Part shown: one piece after another, positions 8,892-15,371 of the stretch | Numbering within the stretch: position 1 is the stretch's first letter | How the letters are laid out: each line of letters begins with the position of its first letter | DNA from: JBJXHN01 sp046233135 | GTDB lineage: Bacteria > Pseudomonadota > Alphaproteobacteria > Rhodospirillales > Rhodospirillaceae | DNA length: 64,000 bases | Reading direction: 5' to 3' | Assembly (NCBI GenBank): GCA_046233135.1 | Contig: JBJXHN010000004.1 | Coordinates: 248,001 to 312,000, forward strand | Notes under the pieces: generated by a model | What the model was told of the DNA's origin: nothing | Databases searched by the model: none | What the model saw: only the letters and a program-made list of their open reading frames with translations | Program-made: the position numbers and the translations under genes

Positions 8892-9503
8892 ATGGATGAT
8901 CTGGTGTCGTTGCTGGCGGCGGCTTTGACCCTGATGGGTAGTCCGGGGCCGGGGACCCTCAGCCTGGCGGCGGTGGGGTCGGTGTTCGGTATGCGCAGGG
9001 GGCTGCCCTATCTGGCCGGCATGATCCTGGGGACCACCGGGGTGGTGGTTCTGGTGGCCACCGGCGTGACGGGCATGGTGCTGGCGGTGCCGGCTCTGCT
9101 GCCGGTGCTGGGCGTACTGGCGCTGGGGTATCTGCTCTGGCTGGCCTACCGCATCGCCACGGCACCGATCCTGGTGGAGACCGGAGCGGACGACGCGGAC
9201 GGTGCGGAGGTGCGGCGGCCATCCTTTACCGGGGCGTTCCTGCTGGGGATCGCCAACCCCAAGGCCTACGGGGCCATCAGCGCGGTGTTTACGGGCACGG
9301 TTCTGGTTCCGGGCGATCCGCTGGCCGATGCGGCGGGCAAGGCGCTGGTGCTGGCCGGGGTGGTGGTGCTGTCGACCACCCTGTGGCTGGCCCTGGGCGC
9401 ACGGTTCGCCCGTGCCCTGCGGACCCCGCGCACCGGACGGGTGATCAATGTGCTGTTCGCCGTGCTGCTGCTGGGCTCGGTGGTGCTGGTGTTGATGGTG
9501 TGA
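8892..9503 (+). CDS. LysE/RhtB family amino-acid exporter
   Basis: A 203-residue inner-membrane protein with about six hydrophobic segments. It has the LysE-family hallmark near the N-terminus (LMGSPGPGTLSLAAVGSVFG) and the second conserved block LLGIANPKAYGA. Family members export amino acids or their analogues. ATG 8892 is preferred over ATG 8871 because GGAGG lies 14 bases upstream, a rather long spacing, and 8871 has none. The substrate cannot be inferred. The divergent AraC gene suggests induction by the exported compound. The stop codon is followed directly by the 108-bp repeat. Confidence 0.88.
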   Translation: MDDLVSLLAAALTLMGSPGPGTLSLAAVGSVFGMRRGLPYLAGMILGTTGVVVLVATGVTGMVLAVPALLPVLGVLALGYLLWLAYRIATAPILVETGADDADGAEVRRPSFTGAFLLGIANPKAYGAISAVFTGTVLVPGDPLADAAGKALVLAGVVVLSTTLWLALGARFARALRTPRTGRVINVLFAVLLLGSVVLVLMV

Positions 9504-9505
9504 TC

Positions 9506-9613
9506 TAGTGCATCGACCCAAACGAAGGCATCAGCCGAAGTTTGGAAAGTTGATGTATAAACAAAGTCCTAGTGCACTGACCGCTGAATCATCGGAATGT
9601 GTCAGTGCACTAG
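9506..9613. repeat. 108-bp dispersed MITE-like repeat, copy 1
   Basis: This copy matches 42377-42484 at 106 of 108 positions, in the same orientation. The ends are inverted repeats (TAGTGCA and TGCACTA). The right half is a perfect 13-bp palindromic hairpin, CTAGTGCACTGAC and GTCAGTGCACTAG, around a 19-nt loop. It is clearly poorer in G+C than its neighbours. Both copies are bounded by TA, as expected of IS630/Tc1-type insertions. This copy sits between two convergent genes, and its right end supplies the TAG stop (9610-9612) of the kinase gene on the minus strand. Confidence 0.9.
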
Positions 9614-10914
9614 TGACTGGTCGGCAGGCGGGCGTGGAAGGCTGCGCCCGCGTCGGGCTTGCCTTCGGCCCAGATGGTGCCGCCGTGGTGTTCGACGATG
9701 CGGCGGCAGACCGCCAGGCCGACACCGGATCCGCTGGCGCCGCCGCTGCCGGGCAGGCGCTGGAACAGGTTGAAGACCGCGTCGCTGTCTTCCGGCGCGA
9801 AGCCCCGGCCGTTGTCCCGCACGGTGATCAGCCAGGCTGGCGGCGCACCGCCCGGGCTGTCGGACTCCAGGCTCCAGTCCGGGGTGAAGGCCACCTCCAC
9901 GCTGAGCGGGCGGTTCGGGGCGCGGTACTTGATGGCGTTGCCCAGAAGGTTTTGCAGCAGCCTGGCCATCTGGCTTTCGTCGGCTTCCAGCAGAGGGTTG
10001 GCCTTTGGCAAGGTCAGCGTGGCGCCGGCCTCGTCCAGAGCCAGGGTCAGATTGGCCAGGGCGCGCTTCAGGGGCGCTTCCAGATGCACCGGCGCGAAGC
10101 GGGCGGGCTGAGTGCTGATGCGGGAATAATCCAGCAAGTCCTGGATCATCGTGCCCATGCGCGTGGCCCCGTCTTCGACGAAGGCCATGTATTCCCCGGT
10201 CTCGGCGTCCAGCTTGTCGGCCAGCCGGCGGCGGATCAGCTGCAGATAGCTGCGGATCATGCGCAGCGGTTCTTGCAGGTCGTGGGAAATGCCGTAGGCG
10301 AAGCCTTCCAGTTCGGCGTTGGACCGTTCCAGGGCGGCGGTGCGGTCGGCGACCCGCTGCTCCAGGATGGCATTGGCGAACTGCAATTGCTCCCGGCTGG
10401 TTTCCAGGTTCACGATGTCCATGTAGGCGCGCAAGGCGGCGACGATGGTGGTGAACAGCTTCTGCGCCGTCAGCTCGGTCTTCGCCTTGTAATCATTGAT
10501 GTCGTAGTTGACGATCACTTCCCGTTCGGGGGCCTGGCCCGGCTGGCCGGTGCGCAGGATGATGCGGACCGCCCGATTGTTCAGGTCCTCGCGGATGAAG
10601 CGGACCAGCCGCAGGCCCGCATCTTCGGATTCCATCACCACATCCAGCAGGATGGCGGCGATGTCCGTATGGGATCGCAGGACGCTGCGGGCTTCCAGCG
10701 CCGAATGGGCCGACAGCAGATCCAGCCCCCGGTCCTTGAAGCGGACTTTGTCCAGAACGGTGCGGGTGATCAGGTGCACTTCGGGATCGTCGTCGACGAT
10801 CAGCACCTTCCAGGCAAGCGCCGCCCCCACGTCGTCAGGCGACATGCCATCAGGCCTGTCCTCTGGCTCGTCATCGACGAACAGGAGTTCTTTGTCGGGC
10901 TCTGCCAATGTCAT
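9610..10914 (-). CDS. Response regulator-histidine kinase fusion (receiver domain first)
   Basis: A 434-residue cytoplasmic protein. An N-terminal receiver domain (WKVLIVDDDP, phosphoacceptor Asp91 in ILLDVVM) is followed by a segment typical of DUF3369-type regulators (VRIILRTGQPGQAPE, YDINDYKAKTEL), a coiled linker, a HisKA domain with His211 (GISHDLQEPLRM), and a HATPase with NAIKY, DNGRGF and GSGVGLAV. There are no membrane segments or periplasmic sensor. The receiver-first order suggests that an upstream kinase controls this kinase's activity. Its stop codon lies inside the dispersed repeat. Confidence 0.9.
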   Translation of the reverse strand: MTLAEPDKELLFVDDEPEDRPDGMSPDDVGAALAWKVLIVDDDPEVHLITRTVLDKVRFKDRGLDLLSAHSALEARSVLRSHTDIAAILLDVVMESEDAGLRLVRFIREDLNNRAVRIILRTGQPGQAPEREVIVNYDINDYKAKTELTAQKLFTTIVAALRAYMDIVNLETSREQLQFANAILEQRVADRTAALERSNAELEGFAYGISHDLQEPLRMIRSYLQLIRRRLADKLDAETGEYMAFVEDGATRMGTMIQDLLDYSRISTQPARFAPVHLEAPLKRALANLTLALDEAGATLTLPKANPLLEADESQMARLLQNLLGNAIKYRAPNRPLSVEVAFTPDWSLESDSPGGAPPAWLITVRDNGRGFAPEDSDAVFNLFQRLPGSGGASGSGVGLAVCRRIVEHHGGTIWAEGKPDAGAAFHARLPTSH

Positions 10915-11112
10915 CGAACCTCGTCCGCAGCGGGCCGCCCCCTGTCTGCGTCATGAAGGGCAAAAGTCTGCCGTGACGGCGGGTAAAAAACAACACGTAA
11001 TGTGACGTTCTATGAGGTCGAACAACCAGCGGGTGGTTTTTTGAGTTGAAAAGTGCGGTCTTGTCGAGAGCGCTTGCCGGTCATGGCCCATCTTTCTGCG
11101 ATTTCTGCCGGG
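10915..11112. other. Intergenic region between the receiver-kinase and amtB
   Basis: No gene is seen. The region contains a short hairpin (AACCA at 11024-11028 and TGGTT at 11034-11038) followed by a run of Ts, which could be a weak plus-strand terminator. It presumably also holds the promoter of the receiver-kinase gene on the minus strand, but no clear boxes stand out. Confidence 0.35.
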
Positions 11113-11152
11113 CAAACAAATAAAACCCCGGGAGGTGTCCCTCCCGGGGTTT
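11113..11152 (-). terminator. Rho-independent terminator of glnK-amtB
   Basis: A perfect 13-bp stem, AAACCCCGGGAGG (11123-11135) and CCTCCCGGGGTTT (11140-11152), has a 4-nt loop. On the minus strand it is followed by TTTTATTTG, as expected for termination after amtB. Confidence 0.92.
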
Positions 11153-11162
11153 CAGGTCGGTG

Positions 11163-11194
11163 CCGGTGGCCGCAGGACCCTCTGCGGCCACCGG
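11163..11194 (-). terminator. Second hairpin just downstream of amtB
   Basis: A perfect 13-bp stem, CCGGTGGCCGCAG (11163-11175) and CTGCGGCCACCGG (11182-11194), lies between the amtB stop and the terminator. It has no T tract of its own and may protect the mRNA 3' end or assist termination. Confidence 0.6.
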
Positions 11195-11206
11195 AAAGGG
11201 TTTGTC

Positions 11207-12541
11207 TTACATCAGGCTTTTCGAGCCATGGCCGAACTCGGGGTAGGCTTCCAGGCCCAGTTCCGCCTTGTCCAGCCCCATTTCTTCGTCTTCGTCGGAG
11301 CAGCGGATGCCCATGGTGAACTTCAGGATCAGCCAGACCACGGCGCTGACCACCAGGACGAACACGCCGATGGAGACGATACCCAGGATCTGGGTGACGA
11401 AGCTGGTTTCGGTGTTGGACAGCGGCACGGCCAGGGTGCCCCAGATGCCGCAGACCAGGTGGACGGGGATGGCACCGACCACGTCGTCGATCTTCAGCTT
11501 GTCCAGCAGCGGCACGGTCACGACGACCAGGACGCCACCGATCATGCCGATGATGATGGACAGCAGCGGGGTCGGGGTCAGCGGTTCGGCGGTGATGGAC
11601 ACCAGACCGGCCAGCGCGCCGTTCAGGGCCATGGTCAGGTCGACCTTGCCGTACATCACCTGGGTCAGGATGATGGCGGCAACCACGCCACCGGCAGCGG
11701 CCAGGTTGGTGTTGGCATAGATGTTGGAGATCGCCATCGCGTCACCGGGCGTGCCCAGGGCCAGCTGGGAACCGCCGTTGAAACCGAACCAGCCCAGCCA
11801 CAGGATGAAGGTGCCCAGGGTGGCCAGCGGCAGGTTGGAGCCCGGCATCGGGTTCACGCGGCCGTCGGCGGAGTATTTGCCGCGACGCGCGCCCAGGATG
11901 ATGGCGCCGGCCAGAGCGGCCCAGCCACCGACGGAGTGCACCAGGGTCGACCCGGCGAAATCGCTGAAGCCCGCTTCGGACAGCCAGCCGCCGCCCCACT
12001 GCCAGGAGCCCTGGATCGGGTAGATGATGGCCGTCAGGACGACCGCGAAGATCATGAACGGCCAGAACTTGATGCGCTCGGCCAGGGTGCCCGACACGAT
12101 GGACGCGGCGGTCGCCACGAACACCATCTGGAAGAACCAGTCGGACATCACCGAATAGCCGGTTTCCAGATCCGGTTCGGCGCCCGGGTTGTACAGGAAG
12201 GTGAAGGAGCCGATGTAGCCACCGTCCACGCCAATGTACATCAGGTTGTAGCCGATCAGGTAATACATGATGCCGGCGACGGCGTAGAGCGAGATGTTCT
12301 TCAACATCTGCATGGAGGTGTTCTTGGTGCGGACCAGGCCGCCTTCCAGCATGGCAAAGCCGGCGGCCATCCACATGACCAGGAAGCCATGCACCAGGAA
12401 CTGGAACGTATTGAAAATATATGCCGTTTCCGCAGCGTCAGCAGCGGCGGGCGCGTCCTGGGCCAGCGCCGGAGCGGCCGCGACGACTGCCGCGAGCGCC
12501 GACAGGCCGGCCAGCTTCAGGGTTTTGGTGGCAAAAGTCAT
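11207..12541 (-). CDS. amtB: Ammonium transporter AmtB
   Basis: A 444-residue Amt/Mep/Rh channel. A cleavable signal peptide (about residues 1-27, ending AAPALAQ) is followed by eleven hydrophobic helices. The twin pore histidines are visible in STLVHSVGGWAAL and IPVHLVCGIWGTL, and the C-terminal cytosolic tail ends in a charged stretch that in this family contacts GlnK. It conducts ammonium or ammonia into the cell and is blocked by unmodified GlnK when nitrogen is plentiful. It lies 15 bp downstream of glnK with an AGGAGG ribosome binding site. The pair shares a sigma-54 promoter and ends in two tandem hairpins. Confidence 0.97.
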   Translation of the reverse strand: MTFATKTLKLAGLSALAAVVAAAPALAQDAPAAADAAETAYIFNTFQFLVHGFLVMWMAAGFAMLEGGLVRTKNTSMQMLKNISLYAVAGIMYYLIGYNLMYIGVDGGYIGSFTFLYNPGAEPDLETGYSVMSDWFFQMVFVATAASIVSGTLAERIKFWPFMIFAVVLTAIIYPIQGSWQWGGGWLSEAGFSDFAGSTLVHSVGGWAALAGAIILGARRGKYSADGRVNPMPGSNLPLATLGTFILWLGWFGFNGGSQLALGTPGDAMAISNIYANTNLAAAGGVVAAIILTQVMYGKVDLTMALNGALAGLVSITAEPLTPTPLLSIIIGMIGGVLVVVTVPLLDKLKIDDVVGAIPVHLVCGIWGTLAVPLSNTETSFVTQILGIVSIGVFVLVVSAVVWLILKFTMGIRCSDEDEEMGLDKAELGLEAYPEFGHGSKSLM

Positions 12542-12556
12542 CGTACCAGGTCCTCC

Positions 12557-12895
12557 TTAAAGAGCGTCGGCGTCGGTTTCGCCGGTGCGGATCCGCACGG
12601 CCTTGGCGAGGTCGTAGACGAACACCTTGCCGTCGCCGATCTTGTCGGTGCGGGCCGCGTTGCAAATGGCCTCGACCACCCGATCCACCATCTCGGTCTT
12701 CACGGCGACTTCGATCTTCACTTTCGGCAGGAAATTCACCTGGTACTCAGCCCCACGGTAGATTTCCGTCTGGCCCTTCTGGCGACCGAAGCCCTTCACT
12801 TCGGACACGGTCAATCCCTGAATATCAAGGGGAGTCAGCGCTTCGCGCACCTCGTCCAGCTTGAAGGGTTTGATGATAGCCATGATCAGCTTCAT
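12557..12895 (-). CDS. glnK: Nitrogen regulatory protein P-II (GlnK)
   Basis: A 112-residue P-II protein of standard length, starting MKLIMAIIKPFKLDEVREAL. The T-loop is intact with the uridylylation target Tyr51 (YRGAEYQVNFLPK), and the ATP-binding B-loop is seen as TDKIGDGKVFVYDL. It senses ATP/ADP and 2-oxoglutarate and binds AmtB to block ammonium uptake. ATG 12895 is chosen because it has GGGGG about eight bases upstream and gives the family's standard N-terminus; the frame is open further upstream. Co-transcription with amtB and a sigma-54 promoter indicates control by NtrC under nitrogen limitation. Whether it is GlnK or a second GlnB is judged from the amtB linkage. Confidence 0.96.
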   Translation of the reverse strand: MKLIMAIIKPFKLDEVREALTPLDIQGLTVSEVKGFGRQKGQTEIYRGAEYQVNFLPKVKIEVAVKTEMVDRVVEAICNAARTDKIGDGKVFVYDLAKAVRIRTGETDADAL

Positions 12896-12983
12896 AAATC
12901 GTACCCCCAATTGGATCGCAATAACGATTCGGGTCCGGCTCGTCTCCCGCAGGCTGGGGACATACCGGGTCACGCAGAACGCA

Positions 12984-12999
12984 ATCAAGAAGCGTGCCA
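12984..12999 (-). promoter_or_regulatory. Sigma-54 promoter of glnK-amtB
   Basis: On the minus strand the sequence reads TGGCACGCTTCTTGAT, against the sigma-54 consensus TGGCACG-N4-TTGCA. The GG element and the spacing are exact, and the only departure is in the final GC (here GA). It lies about 90 bp upstream of the glnK ATG, fitting NtrC-dependent nitrogen control. Confidence 0.75.
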
Positions 13000-13421
13000 C
13001 ATTTTGTAACGAGAAAATCGTCTCTTGAATCAAGGGCTTGTCAAATTCTGTGACAGCGGCGGTGATCGGGTGTCTCTTCGCATGCACAGCAATTAATCAA
13101 AATCCGGGAAATGTGGCGGAGCATGCATCCTTTTTCCGGAATCTCGCGTTAGGGGAAAAGCGAATTGACCGAGTCTCCTTGTCGGTTAGCGGCCGATCCC
13201 GGCGTCCCGGTCCCGGCCGTTGCCCCCATGCCGCCTTGCGGCGAGGGAGACAGCGTCTTTGTGGCCAGAATCGGGTCAAAATTGGCTAATTTTTAAGCAG
13301 GCTGCCAGCCGACCGGGCGGGGTGACCCGTTTGGCCCGAGAGACCTTTCAGGAAATAAGGCTTTAACGCGCCTGCAACAAAAGGCCGGCCGGAATCAAGG
13401 GCAGGCCGCATCAGCACGGCG
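13000..13421. other. Intergenic region between glnK and the short ThrRS gene
   Basis: I see no supported gene in this stretch. Its left end must hold the NtrC enhancer sites of glnK, but I could not find a full consensus dyad. A 93-codon minus-strand frame at 13286-13567 has no ribosome binding site or recognisable product and is not called. The sequence around 13090-13150 is AT-richer than its surroundings. Confidence 0.4.
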
Positions 13422-13450
13422 TTGACTTCCATGCGGGCCTCCGATACCGT
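13422..13450 (+). promoter_or_regulatory. Candidate sigma-70 promoter of the short ThrRS gene
   Basis: TTGACT (13422-13427) and TACCGT (13445-13450) are separated by 17 bp. The -35 is good and the -10 weak. It would give a leader of about 240 nt. Confidence 0.35.
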
Positions 13451-13506
13451 TTGCACATGGCACACGCACCCGCATGTTATGCCCCGTGGCATCAAACTAC
13501 GACCGT

Positions 13507-13568
13507 AGCCCGTTGGAACGGGCTGGGGCGAGATTGCATGCGGTGTCATCTGACGAACTCCTGACACC
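13507..13568. promoter_or_regulatory. Two perfect palindromes upstream of the short ThrRS gene
   Basis: AGCCCGTT-gg-AACGGGCT (13507-13524) is an 18-bp palindrome. GGTGTCA (13542-13548) and TGACACC (13562-13568) form a second inverted repeat with a 13-bp spacer. Either could be a repressor operator or an RNA hairpin in the leader; their role is unknown. Confidence 0.5.
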
Positions 13569-13590
13569 CTAAATAAGGCAAGATCACCAC

Positions 13591-13688
13591 AGCCCTTCCG
13601 GTCTCGGAAAGGGGTGTGCCAGTGTGTCTGCCAAGACCAGGTCTCTCTCCTCCGCGACGACAGGAAGGGCTCTCATCCAAGAGGAGAG
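13591..13688 (+). promoter_or_regulatory. Structured leader with an anti-Shine-Dalgarno element
   Basis: The Shine-Dalgarno GAGGAGAG (13681-13688) is perfectly complementary to CTCTCCTC (13645-13652). Separately, AGCCCTTCC (13591-13599) can pair with GGAAGGGCT (13663-13671), or locally with CGGAAAGGG (about 13605-13613). Alternative pairings that include the ribosome binding site suggest translational control of the synthetase-like gene, comparable in principle with the known autoregulation of E. coli thrS. Confidence 0.5.
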
Positions 13689-13694
13689 GGACCC

Positions 13695-14921
13695 ATGGAG
13701 GCCCACGATCACCGGGTTCTCGGCAGACGCCAGGATCTGTTCCTGTTCCGCGAAGAATCCCCCGGCGCGGCATTCTGGTTGCCGCGCGGGCTGGTGCTGC
13801 TGCGTCTGCTGGAGCAGACCGTGCGCACCGTGCTGCACGGGGCCGGTTACCAGGAAGTGCGGACTCCGCAGGTGCTGAGCCGCGGGCTGTGGGAGACCTC
13901 CGGTCATTGGGACCGCTTTGCCGGCGGCATGTTCACCCTGAGCGACGGCTCGGGGGAGGAACCCTCTCTGGCGCTGAAGCCCATGAGTTGCCCGGGCCAT
14001 GTGCTGCTCTATCAGGCGCGCCGGCGGTCCTATCGCGAGCTGCCGCTGCGGCTGTGCGAGTTCGGGGCCTGCCATCGTGACGAGCCGTCCGGGGCCTTGA
14101 TGGGCCTGATGCGGGCGCGCGCCTTTACCCAGGACGATGCGCATGTGTTCTGCGCCGAGGATCAGGCAACCGCCGAGATCGCGCGGGTGGCTGCGATGCT
14201 GACGGAAACCTGCGCCCTGTTCGGGTTCGATGATCTGGCCGTCGGGCTGTCCACCCGGCCGGCGGTGCGGGCGGGAACGGAGGCGCAGTGGGACCGGGCC
14301 GAGGCGATCCTGGTTGAAGCGGCCGCGGGCGCCGGCCTGAACCCGGTGATCCAGCCGGGGGAAGGGGCGTTCTATGGCCCGAAGCTGGAGTTCGCCCTGA
14401 CCGATGCGGCCGGGCGGCGCTGGCAGTGCGGCACCATCCAGCTGGATATGGTCCTGCCGGAGCGCTTCGACCTGGATTATATCGATGCGGCGGAAAACCG
14501 TCTGCGGCCGGTGATGATCCACCATGCCATTCTCGGCAGCCTGGAACGGTTCCTGGCGATCCTGCTGGAGCACTGCCGGGGGCATCTCGCGCCCTGGCTG
14601 GCGCCGGATCAGGTGGTGGTGGCCAGTCTTGGGCGGGATCAGGCCGGCGCGGCAGAGGCGGTGGCGGCGCGCTTCCGGGCGGCCGGGCTGCGGGCCACCG
14701 GCGACGGGCGGGCGGAAAGCCTGCCGCGCAAGGTGGCAGAGGCTCACGCCCAGGGTATTCCCGTGACCGCCGTGATCGGCCCCCGGGAAGCGGCGCAGGG
14801 GACGCTGACCCTGCGTTGGCCCGGGGGGCAGACCGAAACCCTGTACCAGGAAGCCGCCGTCGCCCGCCTGCGCGCGTTCTGTGCCGGGCCGGCACGGTCC
14901 GGTCAGCGCTCGGCGGCATGA
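13695..14921 (+). CDS. Short threonyl-tRNA synthetase-like protein (no TGS or editing domain)
   Basis: A 408-residue class II synthetase of the ThrRS family; full-length bacterial ThrRS is about 640. It starts directly at the catalytic core (FREESPGAAFWLPRG) and lacks the N-terminal TGS and N2 editing domains. The zinc ligands are present: Cys99 (MSCPGH), His150 (FTQDDAH) and His276 (MIHHA). Motif 2 (CHRDEPSGALMGLMRARAF) and the ER of motif 3 are intact, but the Arg of the usual MIHRA is His277. A C-terminal anticodon-binding domain follows. It should charge tRNA without proofreading, or act as a resistance-type or repurposed paralogue. GAGGAG gives a strong ribosome binding site. Confidence 0.85.
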   Translation: MEAHDHRVLGRRQDLFLFREESPGAAFWLPRGLVLLRLLEQTVRTVLHGAGYQEVRTPQVLSRGLWETSGHWDRFAGGMFTLSDGSGEEPSLALKPMSCPGHVLLYQARRRSYRELPLRLCEFGACHRDEPSGALMGLMRARAFTQDDAHVFCAEDQATAEIARVAAMLTETCALFGFDDLAVGLSTRPAVRAGTEAQWDRAEAILVEAAAGAGLNPVIQPGEGAFYGPKLEFALTDAAGRRWQCGTIQLDMVLPERFDLDYIDAAENRLRPVMIHHAILGSLERFLAILLEHCRGHLAPWLAPDQVVVASLGRDQAGAAEAVAARFRAAGLRATGDGRAESLPRKVAEAHAQGIPVTAVIGPREAAQGTLTLRWPGGQTETLYQEAAVARLRAFCAGPARSGQRSAA

Positions 14922-14942
14922 TGAAGCGGGTGCGGCGGGGGC

Positions 14943-15371
14943 TCAGGCCTTCGCCGCTTCCTCTTCCGTCACGTCGTAGCGGACGAAGGCGATCTTGTTG
15001 CCGTCCGGATCCCGGGCATAGGCGGCGTAGAAGCCCTCGCCGTACTGGGGGCGCAGGCCGGGGGCGCCTTCGCAGGTACCGCCCATTTCCAGCGCCAGGG
15101 CATGGAGGGCCTTGGCCATGGCGGCCGAGGGCATGCCGAAGGCCAGCATGACGCCGTTGCCGACGGTGGCGGGGCGGCCGTCGAAGGGCCGGGTGATGCA
15201 GAATGCCGGGCCGGTGTTGTCCAGGGTTCCCCAGCAGGCGCCCTCGTCGTCGATCAGGCAGCGCGGCTGTCCCAGACGATCCATCAGCGCATCATAGAAG
15301 CGGATGGAGCGGTCCAGGTCGTTGCTGCCGACCATGGTGTAGGCGAACAGGGGCGGGGTATCGGCCGGCAT
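14943..15371 (-). CDS. VOC (glyoxalase/dioxygenase superfamily) protein
   Basis: A 142-residue vicinal oxygen chelate protein, starting with the first beta-alpha-beta unit (AYTMVGSNDLDRSIRFYDALM) and ending with the metal-site strand YARDPDGNKIAFVRY. The usual final Glu/His ligand pattern is only partly visible, so the reaction is not assigned. Its ATG overlaps the ftsY stop by one base (TGATG), so it is probably translated by coupling as the last gene of dapF-mtaB-ftsY-VOC. The link to tRNA modification or protein export is not obvious. It converges on the ThrRS-like gene with 21 bp between. Confidence 0.82.
   Translation of the reverse strand: MPADTPPLFAYTMVGSNDLDRSIRFYDALMDRLGQPRCLIDDEGACWGTLDNTGPAFCITRPFDGRPATVGNGVMLAFGMPSAAMAKALHALALEMGGTCEGAPGLRPQYGEGFYAAYARDPDGNKIAFVRYDVTEEEAAKA

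Noticed and set aside
9508..9612. A conserved 35-codon start (MHRPKRRHQPK...) present in both repeat copies
   Set aside because: The similarity comes from the nearly identical repeat DNA; the frames diverge as soon as the repeat ends and have no ribosome binding site.
13286..13567. A 93-codon minus-strand frame upstream of the ThrRS gene
   Set aside because: There is no ribosome binding site and no recognisable sequence, and it covers palindromes and a likely promoter.
13591..13694. A T-box riboswitch upstream of the ThrRS gene
   Set aside because: No T-box core sequence or specifier-loop layout is seen, and T-boxes are essentially absent from alphaproteobacteria; the anti-Shine-Dalgarno model fits better.
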